64,000 nt of DNA from positions 1 to 64,000 of the forward strand of contig JAADVB010000041.1 of NCBI GenBank assembly GCA_023334545.1, read 5' to 3'. Shown here in pieces: positions 53,401 to 61,528 of this stretch. Within the stretch, counting starts at the first letter, position 1, and each line of letters starts with the position of its first letter. The DNA is from Salisapilia sapeloensis (taxonomy: Eukaryota > Oomycota > Peronosporomycetes > Peronosporales > Salisapiliaceae). A program made the translations under genes and the position numbers. The notes below the pieces were generated by a model. The model searched no databases. It was given only the letters and a program-made list of their open reading frames with translations, and was not told the origin of the DNA.

Positions 53401-54901
53401 CAAACCGATTGCTGCGTTGATCACAGCCACTGGTCGACAGACGCTGCAGAGAGCAAAGGAAGTGGCAGAGCAAGAGTGCGGATATGACGTCGTCTACGGA
53501 GATACAGACTCGATCATGGTGGATACCAAGGCGCAGGACGTGGCTGAAGCACAACGTGTAGGTAACGAAGTCATGGCGCAGTGTAACAAGCACTTTAAGC
53601 TGCTGGAACTCGAGGTGGACTACCTCTTTAAGACTATTCTGCTGCTGAATAAGAAAAAGTATGCTGCGTTGGTGGTACAGGATGCATCCAATCCAGAGGA
53701 CGTCAAGTGCAAGAAGGACGTCAAGGGTCTCGATATGGTCCGTCGAGACTGGTGTCCGCTGTCAAAGCAAGCTGGGCATGACGTCCTAGATGTCATCCTC
53801 TCTGGAGCTGCACGAGACGACGTGGTAGACAAGATCCATGACTATCTAGAAGCTCTTGCCTCTCGCGTACGTACGGAAGAAACTGCTTTGGATGATTTTG
53901 TCATCACCAAGTCGCTGAACAAGGCGCCAGAGCAGTATCCTGACAGTCAACGTCAGCCGCATGTGCAAGTCGCCTTAGCTCTCAAGCAACAGGGTAAACC
54001 GATTGGAGCTGGCACACACATTTCCTACGTCATGTGCAAGCAGGAGGAAGGCGGATCTGGTCGGAAGGCGTATCATCCGGAAGAGGTGAAGCGATCCATG
54101 GGCAAGTTGGAATTGGATCTCGAGTGGTACCTCGAGTCTCAAGTGCATCCGCCAGTCAACCGTCTGTGCGCACATATCGATGGAACGAGTAGTGCCCAGC
54201 TAGCCCATTGCCTCGGTCTTGACACGAAGAAATTTTCGCATAATATGGAAGAGGAAGTGGAAAACGATGTCATCCCGAGTGTGCTCCAGGATGACTCGGA
54301 GAGATTCCAGAACTGCTCTCCTCTGCGTGTGACGTGTAGAAGGTGTCAGGAAGAGAATGTCTTCCCTGGTGTACTCGATCCCATTTCAAGCAAGAGCGGT
54401 ATGGTGTGTCCGAATGCATCTTGTGGCGCGAATCTCTGGGGGTATGATCAGGAAGGCATCAATGGTACACCTGGAGACGATTTACTGTCTCTCTTGTCGA
54501 ACAAGGTGCATCTGGGTGTACGAGAGATTACGAAAAAGTATTATCTAGGATGGACGCAGTGTCTCGACAGCACTTGTAAGTTGAGGACGCAAAAGCAGAG
54601 TCTGAGAGGAAAAGGGGACAGATGCGCGGATCCACGATGTCGGTCGCAAGTGTCGCTGGAAGTACCAGATGAAGTCGTGTACACCCAGCTCAAGTACTTT
54701 GCGTCGTTGTTTGACGTCGAGAGAGCGCAGAGCAAGCTTGAGGAGAAGGGAAAACCGAGGGTCAATGTGGATGCGAGACACGCCGAGATCTTCCATGTAC
54801 TACATAAGCAGGCGGAAAAGGTATTTTATTATGCAGTGTATAGTAGGAGAGGAGATGCTAATGAGGTTGATGATGTAGACGGTGCGCCAGAACGACTTTA
54901 A
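50420..54901 (+). CDS. POLA1: DNA polymerase alpha catalytic subunit
   Basis: Intronless, 1493 residues from the first ATG at 50420; the open frame extends a few codons upstream without an ATG. It is the B-family polymerase of the primase complex that starts every Okazaki fragment. The N-terminus has an acidic, disordered leader with the segment TKGDQKITNMFF. The polymerase motifs are intact: motif A DFMSLYPSIIREYNICF, motif B KLTANALYGCLGL and motif C VYGDTDSIMV (all around residues 890-1035). The C-terminal cysteine modules follow: CRRCQEENVF...CPNASC and CLDSTCK...CADPRC, where the B-subunit binds. Order and length fit the family. Confidence 0.96.
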   Translation: MSTRRSARSTQSVAPGTGGSGRSSALEEIKKLRANGSQLSALESSSRVASYKPSEDSLFKTVTEDEYEELVRNRRSQLPFVENDDHGMGYFDDGEEQFFDSNDEYDDEEMVDPDEEDGKGKKRGAGALSSSYIRRAKKLQRAKLGTKGDQKITNMFFTSQNGKSKGGAKAAAAKGKKDIDLDSMLNDLTSNPNESTLYYAPTTSYSAPSKPSTTYTHTEEIEDEEDWQNEMNQDDDVVVDEDEDMEPLASPATVTDEVEMDKANIDAGTPEKVEPIKEEATPKLSKRAQLLRQKAHQTQLKTSKPTISHTQPPVKTEAVDKDSAPYMSHVPSNEVSEWWNQSSTDTLDVTSSKHHAEISSDAVHLFWMDAVEVRDRPGKLYLIGKKQKEDGSNDLESCCVVVNELPRVMYLVPKQNLTDMTKEERQEAWMSMHTEIRSLLIPSCITGKVDQQRFQSKLVQRDYAFEESDIPRGKNWYLKVQYAAKYPAPASHVVENGGKTFSRICGAFTRPLENFLIKRKLLGPGWISIKNVAKCKESTSFCTSEFETFDPSHVEPLLGQSVQSPPLKVASLSVKTVCNRTTGKHEVVALSALTESNVNPDGKGHKGGRKLSHFTCIRPLENGFPQEYVNKAMEDPRFSGPGDKLRVEPNERAMLSYFLNRLQREDPDVIVGHNLHSYLLDLIVSRIDHYKLGGLWSKITRLRRGRLTPLNMGEGWNEYRLDDLLNGRLLCDTYVSSKELLPSQSDYSLTYLVQSQLHKTRVDVEMTDLPQLLTSGADNFVKLLRHTLDDGMFVLQLMHSLEVLPLSKQLANLCGYLWPRTLEGNKRSERMEFLLLHEFSRKERKFLIPDKQRPKEKSKKTRKRDPAYAGGMVFAPQKGLYDNYVVLLDFMSLYPSIIREYNICFTTVDRKLQSEDEEVEVPPLPSSNAEAGVLPDVFKRLLESRKQVKAQLKVETKNNNVEAAQRLDIRQKAIKLTANALYGCLGLKHSRFHAKPIAALITATGRQTLQRAKEVAEQECGYDVVYGDTDSIMVDTKAQDVAEAQRVGNEVMAQCNKHFKLLELEVDYLFKTILLLNKKKYAALVVQDASNPEDVKCKKDVKGLDMVRRDWCPLSKQAGHDVLDVILSGAARDDVVDKIHDYLEALASRVRTEETALDDFVITKSLNKAPEQYPDSQRQPHVQVALALKQQGKPIGAGTHISYVMCKQEEGGSGRKAYHPEEVKRSMGKLELDLEWYLESQVHPPVNRLCAHIDGTSSAQLAHCLGLDTKKFSHNMEEEVENDVIPSVLQDDSERFQNCSPLRVTCRRCQEENVFPGVLDPISSKSGMVCPNASCGANLWGYDQEGINGTPGDDLLSLLSNKVHLGVREITKKYYLGWTQCLDSTCKLRTQKQSLRGKGDRCADPRCRSQVSLEVPDEVVYTQLKYFASLFDVERAQSKLEEKGKPRVNVDARHAEIFHVLHKQAEKVFYYAVYSRRGDANEVDDVDGAPERL

Positions 54902-55366
54902 TTGGGTCAAGCCATCTATTTGGCAATCGCTCTTTGTCTAGATTGGACGATAGCCTCTATAATTGAAAAAGGGCTACTTGATGTGTCTACTTAGTGCTTA
55001 AAAGTTGTTGGAAAGGGTCATCAATGAACTGCACATATCTAGCCGTATCTAAATGCATCTTGCGATCACTATACTCATAGCAAAAGCTATCATACCCTCT
55101 TTATAAACCAAACCACGATTGTATTCGTTCGGCTAGGCTAATGGAATGTGTCAAGCTCAATAGATGGTTAGCTAGTACTCGTGCACTAAATCATTCTCTT
55201 CACCTGACCAACATTCCGCTCAACTTCTACGAAACTACGATGTTGAAGTTAGTGACATTATAATTAGAAGCGTGCCAAATGGTACACCCTACACAACATC
55301 AGCCAACCAACACACCAAGTAGCAATTGGCCTCGTCTAGACTCCTGTGCACTTGCCTACATCGGTC
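54902..55366. other. Intergenic between POLA1 and NOL6 genes
   Basis: About 465 nt in a head-to-tail arrangement of two plus-strand genes. No coding signal was found. Confidence 0.4.
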
Positions 55367-58300
55367 ATGTCGTCCACTTCTGCTGCAAATGCACCTCCGG
55401 CTGATACGTCAGACATGAACGCAGCTCAGTTGCGAAAGCATTTATCCAAGTACGCTTTACCCAGCGCCAATGAGCTCCAGCACCTCCAGTCGGCGGACCC
55501 GACGGCGTCCCATCGATCTTCTTTCTTTCGCATGCAGACGGAAGAGCTTCTTTCGCGTATGCAAGTGAAGCCGAGCAGTCAGAACTCGGAAGGATTGCAA
55601 AAGGTGCTCTTTCAGGTTAAAGACATGTTGCTCGATACGCCGGAAAACAGCCAAGTCACGTCGGAACTACTTGAGCACATGGCACTACCCATTCGCAACT
55701 TTATCAAGCGCAAGGAGATTGTTCTGTCATTTTCAAAACCGTCTCGAGTGGATGTGATTGGTAGCTTTATTCTTGGCACCATGGCTCACTCGAACTCGAA
55801 GAAAAGCGAAGCGTATGGTGACTTTACCATCGACTTGGCTGTCGAAATGCCATCCGAGTGCTTTTTACCAAAAGACTTTAGCAACTATCGATACTTTGAC
55901 AAGCGGAATCTATACGTTGGCGTCCTCCTCTCTCGCCTACAACAGGACAAAAGCGGTCTTTTCAGCGACGTCCAGTTGGCCGACTTCCAAGGAGACACTG
56001 GAAAACCGATTCTATCCGTAAAAGTTGCTCCGAAAATGCTCAAGAGCCTTGGTATCAAGTACCACAGCCTCGTGCTTCATGTACACCCTGTGATCTCGCC
56101 TGAAGACACATTCAAACTAGCTAAACTCGCTCCATCTCGCAACAACATTCGCCACGAAGCAACCATGAGCGAAAGTGAGATGCAAGCATGCAACACGCCT
56201 CTGTACAACACATCCATTCTAGAGGACATGATGTTGAAACGACACTCAAGAGAGCTCCACACTGCGTGCAGCAGTGACAACTTTAAGCAAGCGTGCGTCC
56301 TCCTTCGCATTTGGCTACGTCAGCGACAGTTTCACAAAGCGATGGACAGTCTCAACGGCTTCCACCTGTCCATGCTACTACTGTACCTCTTCGAGCAAGG
56401 ACGAGTGAATCAGCATACACCTCCTGATCAGATGTTTAAAGTATTGATGCAGTTCCTTGTGTCTCACGACATCCAGTCCACTCCTCTCATGTTCTCTCCA
56501 GCTGATGACGGTGTCGCGTTAACAGAGCAAGGCATCAGCGTCTTCCAAGAAGCTTTCGATACAGTCCTTCTCGACTCATCCGGTCGACTCAACTTGCTTG
56601 CAAGAGTCACGATGAACGCGTATAAGGAAGTACAGCATGCTGCGAAGGAATCTCTCGACTTGCTTCATCGCGGATCAAGTGAAGACTTCCAGGCTCTCTT
56701 CATTCAAAAGAGACCATTCTGGACGCGATTTGATGAATATTTTTGGTTCCCATCTCCTGTGGCAGTAGATGAGTCGGATGAAACGACGTACACCAAGGAA
56801 GAGAAACGTCAGATCAATGATCTTGGTCTCGAACGCTTCTGGCGACGTAAACTCGAGAGCCTCGTCACTCGAGCACTGACGGATCGAGTGCATCTAGTCT
56901 CCTCGTACTCTCAGAAGGCTGTTACTTGGAAAGGAAGCATGCCTGAATCACGACCTGTTGCCATCGGAGTGGTTATCAACAAGACCAATGCGTCACGTAT
57001 CGTTGACAAAGGTCCATCTGCAGATGATAAACAGGCCAGTAGAGAGTTCCAGGTGTTCTGGAAAGGCAAGTCGGAGCTACGTCGCTTCAAAGACGGAGCT
57101 ATCGTCGAGGCTGTTGTGTGGGAAGAAGTCACCTCCGAAACGAGACATCGTCTGCTAGAGCTGATCGTTCGCTATATCACAGCTGCCCACTGTCCTCAGT
57201 TGACGTCATCATCGCACATTAAAGGCTCCAACGCTCCTCTCCACGCACTCGTGGACCATTCTCTTCGTCAGGGAAACCAGTCTGGAAACCTAGAGTCCAG
57301 CATGACATCCGTCAACCACCTCTGGGTCGTCTTTAATCGCATCGCGAAACAAATCCGATCTCTCGAGACGCTACCTCTGTCCGTATCAGACGTTCAACCG
57401 GTACATCCTTGCTTCCGCTACACGAGTGTTATTCCTCCGACGCCCCATCCACTCGCGTACTCTAAAGGCGAGAAAAAGACTTCATCCGGATTGACGCACG
57501 CTACAACTGTATTGGAGCCATTGCAAGTCTTTGTCAAATTCGAACGATCTTCCTCCTGGCCGAGTGAAGCGAAAGCTTTGGAGCATGCTAAAATGGGTTT
57601 CTACGTCCACATGGCGCATGAGCTCGAACGCTCTTGCCACCTTCGATGTGAAGCGACAAAAGAGAGTGTAGACGTCTTCAGTGGAGGCTTTGCCTTCCGT
57701 CTTTCCATCACGAGTGATAACGAAGTGTCGGTCGTAAGTGGTCAGAAGAAACTGGATGTGCTCCAGTCCACAGCCTTCGTACGTGCCAAGCAGCGAATGC
57801 AGTATCTACCGCAGCACGCCAACGGTGTCCAGGCGTTGCACACCAAAAGCGGATCGTATGGTCCGACGGTGCGTTTACTCCAGAAATGGATCGCCACGAA
57901 CCACTTGTCCAACAGCTTTTCGCAACAAGTGCTCGAGCTCCTTGTGGCTCATGTCTTCACGACGTCTTCCCCACACTCCGTTCCGTCATCCATGATGTCT
58001 GGATTTATGCGCACTCTCAAGCTTATCTCAAGTCACGACTGGCAAACGATGCCACTGATCGCATCTCTAGATGACCCTGCGAGTGAAGACAAGAGCCGGG
58101 AGATGACAAAACGGTTTGAAGCATCCGCAACCAAACCTTCCACCCACCCAGCCATGTTCATCGCTGCTACCTATGAAGACATGGAGTGTCTATCTAGCTG
58201 GACACGCTCGAGTCCGTCGAGAGTTGTTGTCCAGCGCCTGCAGTCACTGGCGAAGATGACGTATGAAAAAGGCGTGGCGTGGTTGAGTGGAGGTCTCCCA

Positions 58301-58753
58301 GCGCATGGGTGGCACAAAGCCTTCCACCTATCGGCTCCAGCAGACTTTGACGTTGTTATCGATCTGCAGACGAATAAACTACCGAGTAAGACGATGAAGA
58401 CAGAAAAGAAGCAGGCGTTTAGTACCACCGTATACAGCAACATGCGCTCTTCGGATGTAGAGCTACTGCCTGGATTCGATCCTGTCCATCGTCTTGTGCA
58501 GGACATTGAGAGTCGATTCGGTAGCCTCTTACTAGTGTTTGTGGACGTGTTAGAGAAGGACCAGATCATGCTGCTGTGGAAACCACCGGCTTTCGTGCCG
58601 AAGAAGAGGAGGCCGTTGGAAGCGAATGGGATGCTTCCGCTAGATAGAGACAACAAGTTCGAGTCTGTGCCGAATGTGTTTGAGATTCTGTCCGAGATCA
58701 AGGGTATGGGCGACGGAATGATCGAACGCGTACAGGTCGCACCATTCGAGTGA
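55367..58753 (+). CDS. NOL6: Nucleolar protein NOL6/UTP22 (Nrap family)
   Basis: Intronless, 1128 residues from the ATG at 55367; the frame runs back to 55346 without an ATG. The Nrap family signature is clear: SRVDVIGSFILGTMAHSN and DFTIDLAVEMPSECF, then LPKDFSNYRYFDKRNLYVGVL, all in the N-terminal nucleotidyltransferase-like domain, and LLRIWLRQRQFHKAMDSLNG. Later segments include GPTVRLLQKWIATNHLSNSF and QVLELLVAHVFTTSS. Nrap/Utp22 belongs to the UTP-C subcomplex of the small-subunit processome and acts in 18S pre-rRNA maturation in the nucleolus. Length agrees with animal and yeast members. Confidence 0.93.
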   Translation: MSSTSAANAPPADTSDMNAAQLRKHLSKYALPSANELQHLQSADPTASHRSSFFRMQTEELLSRMQVKPSSQNSEGLQKVLFQVKDMLLDTPENSQVTSELLEHMALPIRNFIKRKEIVLSFSKPSRVDVIGSFILGTMAHSNSKKSEAYGDFTIDLAVEMPSECFLPKDFSNYRYFDKRNLYVGVLLSRLQQDKSGLFSDVQLADFQGDTGKPILSVKVAPKMLKSLGIKYHSLVLHVHPVISPEDTFKLAKLAPSRNNIRHEATMSESEMQACNTPLYNTSILEDMMLKRHSRELHTACSSDNFKQACVLLRIWLRQRQFHKAMDSLNGFHLSMLLLYLFEQGRVNQHTPPDQMFKVLMQFLVSHDIQSTPLMFSPADDGVALTEQGISVFQEAFDTVLLDSSGRLNLLARVTMNAYKEVQHAAKESLDLLHRGSSEDFQALFIQKRPFWTRFDEYFWFPSPVAVDESDETTYTKEEKRQINDLGLERFWRRKLESLVTRALTDRVHLVSSYSQKAVTWKGSMPESRPVAIGVVINKTNASRIVDKGPSADDKQASREFQVFWKGKSELRRFKDGAIVEAVVWEEVTSETRHRLLELIVRYITAAHCPQLTSSSHIKGSNAPLHALVDHSLRQGNQSGNLESSMTSVNHLWVVFNRIAKQIRSLETLPLSVSDVQPVHPCFRYTSVIPPTPHPLAYSKGEKKTSSGLTHATTVLEPLQVFVKFERSSSWPSEAKALEHAKMGFYVHMAHELERSCHLRCEATKESVDVFSGGFAFRLSITSDNEVSVVSGQKKLDVLQSTAFVRAKQRMQYLPQHANGVQALHTKSGSYGPTVRLLQKWIATNHLSNSFSQQVLELLVAHVFTTSSPHSVPSSMMSGFMRTLKLISSHDWQTMPLIASLDDPASEDKSREMTKRFEASATKPSTHPAMFIAATYEDMECLSSWTRSSPSRVVVQRLQSLAKMTYEKGVAWLSGGLPAHGWHKAFHLSAPADFDVVIDLQTNKLPSKTMKTEKKQAFSTTVYSNMRSSDVELLPGFDPVHRLVQDIESRFGSLLLVFVDVLEKDQIMLLWKPPAFVPKKRRPLEANGMLPLDRDNKFESVPNVFEILSEIKGMGDGMIERVQVAPFE

Positions 58754-58813
58754 AGTATGCAAACGAGCTTATAGGGTCCAATAAAGAATCGTTGATTATG
58801 CAAAAGCTTCATT

Positions 58814-59512
58814 TCACTGGTTATCCACTTGTTCCGACGAAGCAGTCTGGAGCTCATCGTAGAGGAGAATGAGTTCTGGAAAGAGCTCTTGGAAGACTTT
58901 ATCTTGACAGTTGAAACGAAGCGAATCTTTCGCGTAGGCCCTTTTCTACATTATACAAGTGAGTGTGGATGCGTATGGCAAGTATATCTTTGCAAACCTC
59001 TTCAAGTGTTGTGGAAATGCTGCCAACCGTCTTGTGGTCTTCCAGCTACGATAATGCAACTGAACAATAAATGGCACCTGAATAAATAGAATTCGAGTAC
59101 CATGAACGAGTACAGGCCGATGAGAATAGAAATGGGAGACCAAGCAGGACTCCAGGACTCGGGGTGGTGGTCCGAGTTTGTCATGCAAATGCGTTTATTC
59201 ACCTCGAAACGCCCATTCGGTGTTATCATCATAATGCTCGGTGGTTTCCACGGATAGTCTGTTGGAAACGTGAGCTTCCCGTGGTAATACCCGCCTTCAT
59301 ATGGCGATCCACTTGTGCCTATGGGTCGTATTGAGCTTTTAGTAACGCAATCTTATGTCCATCAGCTTGACGTCTTGTATCCTACCGATGAGGACGTAGT
59401 GCCATACCAAGATATTCTCTTCCAACGGAGCGACGCACAAGTTATTCACAGGAGCCTTGAGGAAGCTCATAAACTCTTTTCGAAGTCTCTTCTTCGCGAA
59501 AGCGTCCGCCAT
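58814..59512 (-). CDS. UBC6/UBE2J-like E2, copy A (no tail anchor)
   Basis: Four exons: 59386-59512, 59101-59318, 58998-59045 and 58814-58945, all in phase, giving 174 residues. The E2 core of the UBC6/UBE2J class is complete: YYHGKLTFPTDYPWKPPSIM, ITPNGRFEVNKRIC with active-site Cys87, and SWSPAWSPISILIGLYSFM. The C-terminal exon reads AYAKDSLRFNCQDKVFQELF, ending after a short acidic tail (SSEQVDNQ) without a hydrophobic segment. UBC6-type E2s normally sit in the ER membrane by a C-terminal anchor and act in ER-associated degradation; this copy lacks it. The intron after residue 115 is shared with copies B and C, and the one after residue 131 only with B. Confidence 0.87.
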
Positions 59513-59728
59513 GGGGGGGAAGCAGGAAATGGCTTCACTCCGAAGCGGCTATGCAGAGGTCGGCCAAACCGGATGGTACTGGCACCACATATTAGTGTGG
59601 TACACATTACTATCGAGAAGTGGCTACGTATTGGTTTCCAATGTCCAAGCCGAGGATTCCAATGGTTCAGCAAAATTCACGATATATTGCCAGGATCTTA
59701 GAAATAACGAATAAAATGGAATGTCGGT

Positions 59729-60388
59729 TTAGCTCACATCTTCCTCTATCTCGGTGGACTCGTTGCTTTCATCGTCGGATAGTGGCTTTTCAACCAGTTC
59801 TGGAAATAGTTCGAGAAACCTTGGATCGTTACGGTTATAAGCTTTCGACATTGTCGCCAGCTCTTGTTTCTAGGAAATAGACAAGAGGTTATGATTAAAA
59901 GATGTAGGTGTGCTTAGAAGTGGGTACCTTAGCGTTTGATGTTCGGATACCTCCAGTTGTAATCTCGTTTGTCAGCTACATGTCCATTTGCATTTATAAA
60001 GATCAGTAGGCTAAATATGCAAGCAATTGTCCAATATCCAAACCATAAATTCGTAGATGGCATCAAGTATGGCACCAATAGTCCAATGTGGATTCCATAG
60101 TTCCGGGTGGAACGACGTTAGCGTGAGGCATATACTTTGACCGACTTTGAATCTTCCACTCGGAGTAAGCATGGAAACACTAGGCGGAGCCAGCGGATAG
60201 TTGTTTGGGAACATTAATTGGCCATGGTACTCACCACCAGCATACACCGTCAAAGGCTTTCCAAGAATCACAAAATGCCATTGCAGTATGTTGTCCTCAT
60301 TCGGCTTGACAACGATGTTTGAAATTGGGTTTCTCGAAAGTGCAATGTATTCTCGCTTCAGCCTTTTCGTAGCGACTGTAGATGCCAT
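59729..60388 (-). CDS. UBC6/UBE2J-like E2, copy B (no tail anchor, TPS motif)
   Basis: Three exons, 60044-60388, 59928-59975 and 59729-59869, all in phase, giving 177 residues. It aligns without gaps to copies A and C over the first 115 residues. Cys87 is retained (KVGQSICLTLTSFHPELW), but the motif before it reads TPSGRF where A and C have TPNGRF, so the family Asn is Ser77. The last exon (YNRNDPRFLELFPELVEKPL, then an acidic tail) has no membrane segment. The gene lies head to tail with copy A, 216 nt apart, and shares the post-131 intron, so A and B are probably the more recent duplicates. The lowered conservation around the active site suggests altered or weaker activity. Confidence 0.85.
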
Positions 60389-60716
60389 GTTCTTAGGTTG
60401 ACTGGAAGCAGAAAAGTGGCTGCAAATTGCGTTCGATTTTATTCGATTCACAGGCGTACTTGATCGAGCGTGTGATGCAGCATAAAATAGCTGGCTAAAT
60501 ATCGATAATGGGCAAAATACTAAGAAACTGTCAAAGTCATGCACATAGACGATATACTAATTTACGTCACTATACGTCATGGTCCTTTTGTGGTACACTT
60601 TTATCTTGCTTTTTGTAGCAGACATTAAGCTCAAGGAATTGTACACTAAGACCAACGTCTTTCGCGTCGAGCTCCTCGCTCCTCTCTCTTCTCTTCTTGC
60701 GTCCACATAATCAATC

Positions 60717-61496
60717 ATGGCATCTACAATGGCAACAAAGCGTCTACAGAAGGAGCTAATTGCTCTTCAAAAGAAACCGATTGAAAACATTCAAGCAGTG
60801 CCGCTCGAATCCAACATTTTGGAATGGCACTACGTGGTCAAGGGAACGGAAGGTCCTCTTTGCTAGCAGTTTCACTACATAAAAGCTCCATTTAACCAAT
60901 TATGATGCAGGTACGCCCTACGCTGGGGGATACTACCACGGGTACCTCCGGTTTCCACCCGAGTACCCGATGAAGCCACCGTCAGTACTCATGGTGACGC
61001 CAAACGGTCGATTCAAGACGAACCAACGTATATGCCTTAGCGCAAGCGACTTCCACCCTGAAACTTGGAATCCAATGTGGTCTGTCTCTTCGATCATCAT
61101 CGGCCTTTATTCTTTCATGGTACTTGAGCAATCCTTATAGCGCTACTTGGTCATAAACTTACCTTGAGCTAGTTAGACAATCAGCAGACGTTGGGCAGTA
61201 TGAACACGTCCGACGCGCAGAAACGAAAGTATGCTGAGGCATCTTTGGAGTGGAACGTGAATAACGACCCGAAATTCTGCAAACTTTTCCCAGACCTTGT
61301 ACAGCTATACGAGGAACGCGTGGAAGAGGAGAAATTACGAGATCCGGATGGCCTGCAGAAGTCCAACTCGACCGGATCGAACGGACTAGAGGTGCAATCT
61401 ACCATTGACAAACTCGTGCGAGGCGAGTATCCCAACGTCGTGACCGGATTCTTAGTAGTTGCTCTCGTCATTCTCATTTACATTTCTGAATTTTAA
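60717..61496 (+). CDS. UBC6/UBE2J-like tail-anchored E2, copy C
   Basis: Three exons, 60717-60852, 60911-61119 and 61173-61496, all in phase, giving 222 residues. The E2 core is complete: [32 protein letters not shown] with active-site Cys87, and [20 protein letters not shown]. It continues into a linker and ends in a single hydrophobic span [15 protein letters not shown] at the very C-terminus. This is the classical tail-anchored UBC6 layout, cytosolic E2 on the ER membrane. It is divergent from copy B with about 330 nt between starts. The intron that A and B have after residue 131 is absent here. Confidence 0.9.
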
Positions 61497-61528
61497 TTTG
61501 TGCACGGACTCGAAAATAAAGCGGAGTT

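Noticed and set aside
58171-58857. A 228-codon minus-strand frame
   Set aside because: It overlaps the NOL6 3' end antisense; only the segment near 58,814 is coding, as the last exon of E2 copy A in another frame.
59513-59728. Plus-strand frame between E2 copies A and B (ends FTIYCQDLRNNE)
   Set aside because: It lies in the spacer and overlaps the start of copy A on the other strand, has no family match, and the composition fits antisense of the E2 5' end.
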